Shown piece by piece: positions 1 through 4,981 of a DNA stretch of 5,394 nt. Source of the DNA: Muribaculaceae bacterium. Its GTDB lineage: Bacteria; Bacteroidota; Bacteroidia; Bacteroidales; Muribaculaceae. The position numbers were made by a program, and so were the translations under genes. The stretch is taken from contig VSPM01000116.1 of assembly GCA_009775365.1 (NCBI GenBank), positions 1 to 5,394 on the forward strand, read 5' to 3'. The notes under the pieces were generated by a model that was given only the letters and a program-made list of their open reading frames with translations, was not told the origin of the DNA and ran no database searches. Every line of letters starts with the position of its first letter. Position 1 is the stretch's first letter.

Positions 1-67
1 AACCCGGTCTTAATTCATCAGACAGACTAATAAATTCATCTATTAAATAAGAAATTTCTTTTTTCAT
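1..67 (-). CDS. Unknown protein, N-terminal 22 codons only (runs off left edge)
   Basis: A reading frame opens with ATG at 67-65 on the minus strand and stays open to the window edge. It encodes 22 residues beginning MKKEISYLID and continuing with a Ser/Asp/Glu/Leu-rich stretch that ends RPG. The start is credible: the MKKE opening is typical of Bacteroidales, an A-rich stretch lies just before the ATG, and the gene follows the GrpB gene on the same strand after 61 bp, so it could be the next gene of that operon. No family can be recognised from this fragment. The 61-bp gap contains TTTG and TATTAACG, 17 nt apart, only a weak match to a Bacteroidetes promoter. The short length is the main uncertainty. 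Confidence 0.5.
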   Translation of the reverse strand, partial: MKKEISYLIDEFISLSDELRPG

Positions 68-128
68 TAATTTTTTTTCGTTAATATGTTGCTAATTCTT
101 CCGCAAACAGTCCTATCGTCTCTACTAT

Positions 129-674
129 TCAAGTCAACTGACTGACTATCTTTTTAACAAACTCAGTTTTTGCTTCAGTGTATCCATCGCGATTGTTCCT
201 GTATTCAGGTAGTAGCGACAGCTTCAACGTTTCATACTCTTTGGCAGATTCTGGGTGCGCTATCAGATAGTCGCGGAATAGGATTTCATCATTATCACCG
301 GTCCTGTGCACGTGAACATGAAATACCCTGTCGGCATATCCGGCAGGTGTATATCCTTTATTGAAACTAATACGGGTTTCTGATTCCGACATACAGATAT
401 AGCCATTGCGTTCAAATATGCCTGTTATACTCTGCCATTCAATGTCAGGAGAAATCTCTACAAGAATATCCACTATCGGTTTGGCCTGAATGTCAGGAAT
501 AGCAGTACTGCCGATATGGCTAATGATTGGGTGATATTTTACAAGAAGTGATGACAGCAACCGCATTTCTTCCTCTGCCCAAACTGACCATTGCGGATTA
601 TGCGCAGTCAGAACTATCGGAAACAATTCCCATAGTTCCGCTAATGTCAGATCTTGTAGCTGGTTTTCTTGCAT
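129..674 (-). CDS. GrpB/UPF0157 family protein (nucleotidyltransferase-like fold)
   Basis: This 181-aa protein matches the GrpB (UPF0157) family, which has a nucleotidyltransferase-like fold and mostly uncharacterised function; some members are fused to dephospho-CoA kinase. Seen in the sequence: a family-typical opening (residues 13-30, LW..FPIVL..HNPQW), the signature HIGSTAIP at 53-60 followed by AKPIVDI at 64-70 (Gly-Ser plus a downstream Asp, as in nucleotidyltransferase cores), the FHVHVH run at 118-123, and the C-terminal FRDYL..HP...KEYE..K block at 133-151. Length is normal for a stand-alone member. It lies 41 bp after the UDG-like gene on the same strand and is probably co-transcribed with it. 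The family call is firm; substrate and role are unknown. Confidence 0.9.
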   Translation of the reverse strand: MQENQLQDLTLAELWELFPIVLTAHNPQWSVWAEEEMRLLSSLLVKYHPIISHIGSTAIPDIQAKPIVDILVEISPDIEWQSITGIFERNGYICMSESETRISFNKGYTPAGYADRVFHVHVHRTGDNDEILFRDYLIAHPESAKEYETLKLSLLPEYRNNRDGYTEAKTEFVKKIVSQLT

Positions 675-704
675 GATATGTATGACTATTGTTGCTGAGT
701 GAGT

Positions 705-720
705 AGTAATTGCAATTACT
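705..720. repeat. Perfect 16-bp palindrome between UDG-like and GrpB genes
   Basis: AGTAATTGCAATTACT reads identically on both strands, with no central spacer. It covers the TAA stop of the UDG-like gene (716-718, minus strand) and extends into the 41-bp gap before the GrpB gene. In RNA only a short AU-rich hairpin with a tiny loop could form, with no following U-tract, so it is a poor intrinsic terminator. A symmetrical protein-binding site is an alternative. The palindrome itself is directly visible; its function is unknown. Confidence 0.6.
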
Positions 721-1315
721 CTATATTTATCAGTTTATACATCAAGGCAATATCCTCCGATGCCATTTGGAACTTTGATTTCTCAATCAGAATGTTCTGT
801 CCGGTCATTATGTAAGAGGGTATAATGCGTATTTCTTTATAGAAAATCTCAGTGTTACGCAATTTGTAGGTAGATATACTTGGAACTGCATTTTTCCCGG
901 TTGCCTTTTTGCTTATCATATTAAAGGCTTTTTTCGCCACATCACCCATTAGCATGACAACCTGAAGATTAGGCAACAGCTCAAGCTCCTTTTCAAGATA
1001 CGGCAGACTTTCTTCAATACTATCCTTTGAAACTGTGTATTCCGATTTGGGTGTCTTGACGGCATTGGTGATGTAGATGCCGCAGTTCAATATATCCTGA
1101 ATACTCGTTACCTCTATCCCTGCTTTTCGGAACAGCGGGATTGTGGTCGACATATATGCGGAGTCCGGCTTTCCATAGAAGTCATCGTCAGAATCAACCG
1201 GGACAACTTCGTTGATCATGATAGCCCGTATCATATCCGGCTCAATATTTACGTCATTAAACCGCAGCAATTCTGTATCACCACAAAGTTGTTGCAGTTG
1301 CGATTTTATATTCAT
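716..1315 (-). CDS. Uracil-DNA glycosylase superfamily protein, atypical
   Basis: A 199-aa protein of the uracil-DNA glycosylase superfamily, the enzymes that excise uracil or related damaged bases from DNA. Visible landmarks: a motif-1-like segment IMINEVVP followed by FYG (residues 32-48), GIYITNAVKTPK (79-90), which corresponds to the conserved strand with Asn, VVMLMGDVAKKAF (119-131), which resembles the superfamily's hydrophobic-strand-plus-Gly segment, and IPSYIMTGQN....EKSK (165-181) where motif 2 (HPS/HPSP) normally lies. The catalytic-loop His of motif 2 appears as Ile165. Only two Cys (11, 78) are present, so the 4Fe-4S cluster of family 4/5 enzymes is absent. It overlaps the upstream GNAT gene by ATGA, so translation is coupled. 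Fold-level assignment is fairly secure; base-excision activity is not shown. Confidence 0.75.
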   Translation of the reverse strand: MNIKSQLQQLCGDTELLRFNDVNIEPDMIRAIMINEVVPVDSDDDFYGKPDSAYMSTTIPLFRKAGIEVTSIQDILNCGIYITNAVKTPKSEYTVSKDSIEESLPYLEKELELLPNLQVVMLMGDVAKKAFNMISKKATGKNAVPSISTYKLRNTEIFYKEIRIIPSYIMTGQNILIEKSKFQMASEDIALMYKLINIE

Positions 1316-1860
1316 GATGGTATCTCGTCTGACTTAATATCGCGAATTATGGCATCTGCATATTGTTCCATTTCAATGCAGTTCCACGTTTCACCAAGAC
1401 ATGGGTAGCTCTCAGTGTCCTGCCGTGAAACACGATGAAATCCAGCCGCCTCATAGCAATGGATGGCTGCGGGGTTATTGTCAAATACCCCAAGTGACAC
1501 TCTCGTGGCTCCAAGCGTTTCAAAAGCATATTTTACCGCCATTGAGACAAGAGCTTTCCCTAAACCGATGCCGCGCTTTGAATCATCGACAATGACAAAG
1601 CCCAATCGTTGTTCAGTCGTATCGTCTGCCGGAGTTCGCAATGTGATGTAACCGACAACCTCATCGACATCCGTCATTGTCAGGGCACGCGAGCGTTGGC
1701 CGTCAATATACCGCTCGTGATATGAATTCATATCTTCGGGCGTTACGGGATAATGCTCATACCTGTCGGCGCACCATTGGCGCATAAGGTATTCGCTTTT
1801 CAGCCACGATGTGATTATCACAGCATCAGTCATCTGATATGGGCGTAATGTCATACTCAT
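1312..1860 (-). CDS. GNAT family N-acetyltransferase
   Basis: A 182-aa GCN5-related acetyltransferase, predicted to transfer the acetyl group of acetyl-CoA to an unknown amine. The N-terminus TLRPY..TDA (4-13) is the usual first strand. Motif A is intact: FVIVDDSKRGIGLGKAL at 88-104 supplies the pyrophosphate-binding R-x-x-G-x-G (R96, G99, G101). Next comes the NNPAAIHCYEAAGF block (128-141), typical of motif B with the conserved Asn and Tyr. ATG at 1860 is used, but an in-frame ATG at 1854 is equally possible. The TGA stop overlaps the ATG of the UDG-like gene by four bases, so the two are probably made together. RimI/RimJ-like protein acetylation or small-molecule acetylation are both possible; the substrate cannot be read from sequence. 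Confidence 0.9.
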   Translation of the reverse strand: MSMTLRPYQMTDAVIITSWLKSEYLMRQWCADRYEHYPVTPEDMNSYHERYIDGQRSRALTMTDVDEVVGYITLRTPADDTTEQRLGFVIVDDSKRGIGLGKALVSMAVKYAFETLGATRVSLGVFDNNPAAIHCYEAAGFHRVSRQDTESYPCLGETWNCIEMEQYADAIIRDIKSDEIPS

Positions 1861-1884
1861 TGTGGGTAGTCACGTTTTATATCT

Positions 1885-1917
1885 CAGATGTATTCAATAA
1901 ATTCAGAGGGACACAAC
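1885..1917 (-). promoter_or_regulatory. Candidate Bacteroidetes promoter for the GNAT-UDG-GrpB genes
   Basis: On the minus strand, TACATCTG (1892-1885) matches the Bacteroidetes -7 box TAnnTTTG at all but one defined base. A GTTG (1917-1914) lies 21 nt upstream where the -33 TTTG element is expected. Transcription would start roughly 15-20 nt before the GNAT ATG. It sits in the 64-bp gap after the VOC gene and would let the three downstream genes be expressed apart from the HxlR-VOC pair. The match is imperfect and could be chance. Confidence 0.3.
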
Positions 1918-1924
1918 ACTTGAC

Positions 1925-2329
1925 TTAGTCTTTGGTGAAAGAGTGGATTTCAATCAGATTTCCTTCAGGGTCGGCAATGTAGCAGGTGCGTTGCCCCCAA
2001 GGCATAGTTTGCGGGGCAAATACTGATTTTGCACCAAGGCCGGTCACTCTCGCATACTCTTTATCGACATCGCTGAATGTTGGTACGTGAAAAGCCAGTT
2101 CGACCGTGCCGTTAATTCCTTTCGGATAAGAATATTCCCGCCCGGTCATTTGTTCAAAGGCTGTGCGTGGGAACATTATCAGCCACATATTGCCAAGCTG
2201 CATCCTTACATCAGGATCTTTACCGTTCCAATCAGTTTCAAAGCCCATAATGTCGCGGTAAAATGCCACCATGCTGGCATTGTCGGTAGTAAACAGCCCG
2301 ATGGTATTGAAATTAAACTTATTTGCCAT
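1925..2329 (-). CDS. VOC superfamily (glyoxalase/bleomycin resistance/dioxygenase fold) protein
   Basis: A 134-aa protein with the paired beta-alpha-beta-beta-beta modules of the vicinal oxygen chelate superfamily. The first module runs from NTIGLFTTDNASMVAFYRD (8-26) to the WLIMFPR strand (49-55). The second covers VELAFHVPTFSDVDKEY (76-92) and ends WGQRTCYIADPEGNLIEI (111-128), a strongly diagnostic closing block with the conserved Asp-Pro-x-Gly-Asn and the C-terminal Glu127 metal-ligand position. The usual first His ligand position appears to be Thr9, so metal use is uncertain. It follows the HxlR regulator by 5 bp. That pairing suggests the regulator controls it in response to a reactive compound, for example an electrophile, but this is inference from context. 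The exact reaction is unknown. Confidence 0.88.
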   Translation of the reverse strand: MANKFNFNTIGLFTTDNASMVAFYRDIMGFETDWNGKDPDVRMQLGNMWLIMFPRTAFEQMTGREYSYPKGINGTVELAFHVPTFSDVDKEYARVTGLGAKSVFAPQTMPWGQRTCYIADPEGNLIEIHSFTKD

Positions 2330-2334
2330 AGTTA

Positions 2335-2685
2335 TCAGTTTGCATTTTGTCGGTTCATCATTATCTGTTCAAAATTCTCGCGCCCCCAGTTAAGCAGAGC
2401 CTCGACATGTGGCAGCAATGTCTTGCCGAACTCCGTCACCGAGTATTCCGTGCGCGGAGGGACATCCGGGAAAAGTTCGCGGCGGATTATACCGTCGGTG
2501 GTTAACTGCCTTAAGACCTGCGACAGCACCTTCTCCGATACCGACGGGATGGTGCGGTACAGCTCGTTAAAGCGCACCGGTTCGTTCTCGGAAATCTTCA
2601 AGAGAACCACCAATGCCCACTTGTTGCCGAGCCATTCAAGCATCGGGGCAGCCTTGCAATATTCATAGTCAAGTTTTTTAGCCAT
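2335..2685 (-). CDS. HxlR family winged-helix transcriptional regulator
   Basis: A 116-aa DNA-binding regulator of the HxlR family, which acts as dimers on palindromic operators and often senses aldehydes, quinones or oxidants. The family pattern is complete: Cys10 near the N-terminus (the position used for redox sensing in some members such as HypR), GNKWALVVLLKI (20-31), RFNEL (38-42), the recognition-helix segment SVSEKVLSQVLRQLTTDGII (48-67), and the wing PPRTEYSVTEFGKTL (76-90). Length is typical. It is the first gene of the minus-strand group, 5 bp before the VOC gene, and faces the radical SAM gene across about 135 bp. A dyad at 2734-2750 is a plausible operator for autoregulation and for the divergent gene. 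Its own promoter is unclear; CTTTTTTG (2704-2697) is only a weak -7 candidate. Confidence 0.93.
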   Translation of the reverse strand: MAKKLDYEYCKAAPMLEWLGNKWALVVLLKISENEPVRFNELYRTIPSVSEKVLSQVLRQLTTDGIIRRELFPDVPPRTEYSVTEFGKTLLPHVEALLNWGRENFEQIMMNRQNAN

Positions 2686-2731
2686 AACCGGGGTTGCAAA
2701 AAAGACTGATTATGAGCAACACAAACTTTCC

Positions 2732-2756
2732 GGTAAGGGTCAAACCCGTAGGTAAG
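2732..2756. promoter_or_regulatory. Candidate HxlR operator: 17-bp dyad plus GGTAAG direct repeats
   Basis: TAAGGGTCAAACCCGTA at 2734-2750 is an inverted repeat (TA-N-GGGT-N3-ACCC-N-TA, six of seven pairs matching). The same stretch is bracketed by two GGTAAG copies (2732-2737 and 2751-2756) whose starts are 19 bp apart, close to two helical turns. It lies between the divergent HxlR and radical SAM genes and directly upstream of the latter's -33 element, which fits a dimeric winged-helix repressor controlling both directions. No binding data; the assignment is inferred from symmetry and position. Confidence 0.4.
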
Positions 2757-2758
2757 TT

Positions 2759-2790
2759 ATTGCTTCTACTCTGATAATCATCTAATTTTG
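2759..2790 (+). promoter_or_regulatory. Bacteroidetes-type promoter for the radical SAM gene
   Basis: TAATTTTG at 2783-2790 matches the Bacteroidetes -7 consensus TAnnTTTG at every defined base. ATTG at 2759-2762 lies 20 nt upstream, the expected -33 spacing. Transcription would begin a few bases after 2790. This rules out a TTG start at 2788, which lies inside the -7 box, and supports the ATG at 2821. Confidence 0.6.
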
Positions 2791-2820
2791 CGCCACGAAG
2801 TTACAAAAAATAATCGAGAT

Positions 2821-3714
2821 ATGATGTATCCGCAACTACATTTCACCGGGCAGGTATGGCGACCGCCATACGAGGCCGATTCCCAGCTTCTTCAGATTAC
2901 ATCCGGCTGCACATGGCACAAGTGCAAATTCTGTAGTCTTTACCACGGCACTCCGTTCCGTATGTCGCCTCTCTCGGAGGTAGAGGAAGACCTGAAAGTC
3001 ATCCGCCAGTGGCAACCGCGAGCACGGCGAGTCTATCTCACCGGTGCAAATCCTTTTGCATTGAGCTACAACCGACTGATGGATGTGGCTCTTCTACTAA
3101 GGAAATACCTTCCTAACATAGCATCGTTCGGAATGTTCGCACGTGTGACGGACATTGCACCAAAATCGGTGGAGGAACTGAAAAATCTCAGTCACATGAA
3201 GCTCGACAGCATCAACATAGGTATTGAGACGGCTCACGACGAGACCCTCGATAGAATGAACAAAGGTTATCACGCCTCTGACATTCTTGCGCAGTTGTCG
3301 AAACTCGACGCGGCGGGAATCCGTTACAATGTATTCTATCTTAACGGGCTCGGAGGGAAAGGAAAAGGAGTGGAAAGTGCCGTGGCAACAGCCGACATCC
3401 TCAATCAGCTCCATCCCTGCATCATCAACATCGTATCGCTCACGATATTTCCTGAATCACAGTTGTATCAGGAAGTGCTCAACGGCTCTTATGTGGAAGA
3501 GCCGGAAATCGAAAGGCTTATGGAGATGCGGACACTTGTTGACCGACTGAAGATAAAGGTCAATCTGCTTGGTCATCACGTTTCCAATACGGTGCCGATA
3601 ACCGGAGCATTGCCCGACGACAAAGCCGCGATACTCCGTGAATTTGACAAAGCGATAGCCGAGTTCCCTGAAGAGGAACTCAAAGCCTATCGCAGCAGGA
3701 TATGGCATCTGTGA
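2821..3714 (+). CDS. Radical SAM protein (COG1032-like), function unknown
   Basis: A 297-aa radical SAM enzyme, which would use a 4Fe-4S cluster to cleave S-adenosylmethionine and start radical chemistry. The cluster motif is C30-x4-C35-x2-C38 within SGCTWHKCKFCSLY, one residue longer in the first gap than the canonical CX3CX2C; I believe this spacing is normal in this COG1032/Elp3-like subgroup. Further core elements are RRVYLTGANPF (the GGE-type strand, about 81-91), INIGIETAHDETLDRMNKGY (about 142-161) and YNVFYLNGLGGKGKG (about 180-194). No cobalamin-binding domain or C-terminal auxiliary cluster is evident. ATG 2821 is chosen because an in-frame TTG at 2788 overlaps the promoter; ATG 2824 is also possible. 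It stands alone, bounded by its own promoter and a terminator. The substrate is unknown. Confidence 0.88.
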   Translation: MMYPQLHFTGQVWRPPYEADSQLLQITSGCTWHKCKFCSLYHGTPFRMSPLSEVEEDLKVIRQWQPRARRVYLTGANPFALSYNRLMDVALLLRKYLPNIASFGMFARVTDIAPKSVEELKNLSHMKLDSINIGIETAHDETLDRMNKGYHASDILAQLSKLDAAGIRYNVFYLNGLGGKGKGVESAVATADILNQLHPCIINIVSLTIFPESQLYQEVLNGSYVEEPEIERLMEMRTLVDRLKIKVNLLGHHVSNTVPITGALPDDKAAILREFDKAIAEFPEEELKAYRSRIWHL

Positions 3715-3732
3715 AGATTCCTTATCCATTTC

Positions 3733-3763
3733 AGGTCTGTCTCGACAAGGACAGGCCTTTTTT
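3733..3763 (+). terminator. Intrinsic terminator after the radical SAM gene
   Basis: AGGTCTGT (3733-3740) pairs with ACAGGCCT (3751-3758), an 8-bp stem with one G-U pair and a 10-nt loop, followed at once by a run of six T (3758-3763). It begins 19 nt after the TGA of the radical SAM gene and precedes the promoter of the HU-variant operon, so it separates two transcription units. Confidence 0.8.
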
Positions 3764-3796
3764 ATGCCATAATGTCATTGAAAATTCGTAACTTTG
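3763..3796 (+). promoter_or_regulatory. Candidate promoter of the HU-variant operon
   Basis: TAACTTTG at 3789-3796 matches the Bacteroidetes -7 box TAnnTTTG exactly. The -33 element is poor: TATG at 3763-3766 is the best candidate, 22 nt upstream. A start a few bases after 3796 gives a leader of about 30-35 nt before the ATG at 3834. It lies immediately after the radical SAM terminator. Confidence 0.5.
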
Positions 3797-3833
3797 CATT
3801 CTAAAACTCAACATATTCAAAGCAGTACAGAAA

Positions 3834-4184
3834 ATGACTAAAGCAGAAATAGCGAGTGAAATATATTCGCGTATGAGCCGAAAGCGCATGTCGGCAACGC
3901 CGGTGCGCGGTGCGGAGCACTCGGACTCATCGCAAATCGCAAAGACAACCGGCATCGACAAGCCCGCTGTCGTTACCGTTATCGAACAGTTTATGACAGT
4001 TGTTAAGGATAGCCTAGCACACGGAGAAAACGTTTATCTCCGCAGCTTCGTTTCTTTTATCGTCAAGACCCGTGCCGAGAAAACCGCCCGCAATATCAGC
4101 AAGAACACCACACTCGTCATCCCGGCCCACAACATTCCGGCTTTCAAACCCGCCAACTGCTTCAAGGAGGAAGTTGCCAAGTAA
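3834..4184 (+). CDS. HU family DNA-binding protein variant with internal insertion
   Basis: A 116-aa homologue of HU, the dimeric nucleoid protein that bends DNA; ordinary HU is about 90 aa. The HU fold is clear: MTKAEIASEI (1-10), AKTTGIDKPAVVTVIEQFM (36-54), KDSLAHGENVYLR (58-70), FIVKTRAEKTARNISKNTT (75-93) and VIPAHNIPAFKPA (95-107). The arm tip RNISKNTT lacks the Asn-Pro intercalation motif of proteobacterial HU, as is usual in Bacteroidetes. Two oddities stand out. Residues 11-35 are an in-frame insertion with a basic patch (R13, R16, K17, R18) between helices 1 and 2. The usual RGFGSF turn reads RSFVSF, replacing both glycines. It is the first gene of a packed operon, its TAA directly abutting the next ATG. 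Family membership is firm; whether it binds DNA normally is open. Confidence 0.92.
   Translation: MTKAEIASEIYSRMSRKRMSATPVRGAEHSDSSQIAKTTGIDKPAVVTVIEQFMTVVKDSLAHGENVYLRSFVSFIVKTRAEKTARNISKNTTLVIPAHNIPAFKPANCFKEEVAK
3864..3938 (+). other. 75-bp in-frame insertion inside the HU gene
   Basis: These 25 codons have no counterpart in ordinary HU: residues 10 and 36 would be adjacent in a normal protein. The stretch is 46 of 75 G+C (61%), GC-richer than the surrounding HU sequence appears by eye. It contains a tandem heptamer, CGGTGCG at 3901-3907 and 3908-3914. It encodes basic and Ser-rich sequence (RMSRKR, later HSDSSQ). The exact edges depend on alignment and may shift by one codon. The origin is unknown. 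Confidence 0.6.
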
Positions 4185-4415
4185 ATGAGATTCAATCCCA
4201 CAGCGAAAAAAGCCATTTCAGCATTACTCATTCTATTGTTGATGGCTGGATTTTATGGAGCAATCATTGCCCTGTGTAATCAGTATCTGCGTGAACATGA
4301 TATGTTGACAAACAGCTCCAAGTTTATCCTCGGCGTATTTATGTTTGCCGGATTCTACTTCATTTACAAACGGTTCTCAAAACGGATTGACGCAATCCAA
4401 AAAACAAACGATTGA
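4185..4415 (+). CDS. Small two-TM membrane protein, unknown
   Basis: A 76-aa protein of unrecognised family. Two hydrophobic segments are visible, about residues 10-30 and 46-61, joined by a short polar loop (NQYLREHDMLTNSSK). It has a basic N-terminus (R2, K8, K9) and a charged C-terminal tail (YKRFSKRIDAIQKTND). By the positive-inside rule both ends are probably cytoplasmic. ATG follows the HU-variant TAA with no gap, and its TGA overlaps the next ATG as TGATG, so expression is tied to its neighbours. The clean junctions on both sides are the best evidence that it is real. A tail-exposed inner-membrane anchor or scaffold is conceivable but nothing identifies a function. Confidence 0.75.
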   Translation: MRFNPTAKKAISALLILLLMAGFYGAIIALCNQYLREHDMLTNSSKFILGVFMFAGFYFIYKRFSKRIDAIQKTND

Positions 4416-4564
4416 TGGACTACGAAGATAATGAATATGGAGAAAACGCCGTTGAAGATATGATGGCCGATTACGACTATCACATCAACACCGGCGACCT
4501 TCCGGAACTGTTTGATGAATCATCGGTTGACGACTTCATCGCCAACCTTAACGACTGGGACTGA
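4415..4564 (+). CDS. Highly acidic 49-aa protein, unknown
   Basis: A short frame from ATG at 4415 (TGATG overlap with the preceding stop) to TGA at 4562-4564, fitting exactly between two coupled genes and leaving 3 nt before the next ATG. The product begins MDYEDNEYGENAVEDMMADY and ends NLNDWD. It has 11 Asp and 6 Glu in 49 residues, no Lys or Arg and one His, so its charge is about -17. No transmembrane segment, signal peptide or Cys is present. The central part (LPELF...SVDDFIANL, 29-45) could form amphipathic helix. Such extreme acidity recalls DNA-mimic proteins, some of which bind HU, but no homology is claimed. Perfect fit in the operon supports its reality; function unknown. Confidence 0.7.
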   Translation: MDYEDNEYGENAVEDMMADYDYHINTGDLPELFDESSVDDFIANLNDWD

Positions 4565-4567
4565 AAT

Positions 4568-4981
4568 ATGGGATTGCTCAACCGAATAAAGAGAACGAAC
4601 GTAACTCGGAATGTCTGGACCCAAATGGCTCAGATAACTATCATTTGCGGACTTATTGTTGCTGCCGGAACAGCGATAACCTGTAATCAGGGTGAGCATT
4701 GCGGTCTCGCATTTGTCAGTGTGGCTGCAATTTTAGCTGTTGCCATTGTCTTTATTGCCTGGTTGGTATGGTTCATATATGTCATCTGGGCTAAACGCTA
4801 TCTGACCCCAATGGCTCTGCACGGATTCAAGATTCTTGATTCAATTGATTTTTTTCTTTTCACATATTGGATAATCGCTTCGATTTTCAAGGTTGCGATT
4901 GGCGCATGGATCGCCCCAATAGTTGCATTAATCTGGATAGCATCCATCTCAATAGCGATAAAATATCGTGAATCTAAATGA
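4568..4981 (+). CDS. Four-TM membrane protein, unknown
   Basis: A 137-aa integral membrane protein with no recognised family. Hydrophobic segments lie at about residues 20-38, 47-74, 94-112 and 113-131. The basic N-terminus (R6, K8, R9, R14) and the AKRYL loop (75-79) place the N-terminus and the TM2-TM3 loop in the cytoplasm. Two Cys (39, 45) sit in the short loop after TM1, predicted periplasmic and able to form a disulfide; a third Cys (27) is inside TM1. TM2 is rich in Trp and Phe. It starts 3 nt after the acidic small gene, and its TGA overlaps the true recD2 start by four bases, so it belongs to the same coupled operon. Confidence 0.78.
   Translation: MGLLNRIKRTNVTRNVWTQMAQITIICGLIVAAGTAITCNQGEHCGLAFVSVAAILAVAIVFIAWLVWFIYVIWAKRYLTPMALHGFKILDSIDFFLFTYWIIASIFKVAIGAWIAPIVALIWIASISIAIKYRESK

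Noticed and set aside
1401..1651. Plus-strand frames opposite the GNAT gene
   Set aside because: Antisense to conserved acetyltransferase motifs; no independent support.
2087..2668. 193-codon plus-strand frame opposite the VOC and HxlR genes
   Set aside because: It is antisense to two proteins with complete, conserved family motifs, and its own product shows no recognisable domain.
2788..2820. TTG start and 11-codon extension of the radical SAM gene
   Set aside because: The TTG overlaps an exact -7 promoter box, so it lies upstream of the likely transcription start.
3097..3414. Minus-strand and alternative-frame open stretches within the radical SAM gene
   Set aside because: They lie opposite or out of frame with a well-supported gene and show no domain, start context or promoter.
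4164..4170. AAGGAGG as a Shine-Dalgarno for the 76-aa membrane protein
   Set aside because: It encodes KE in the HU C-terminus, is 14 nt from the ATG (too far), and Bacteroidetes rarely rely on such sites. Coupling through the abutting stop and start is the better explanation.
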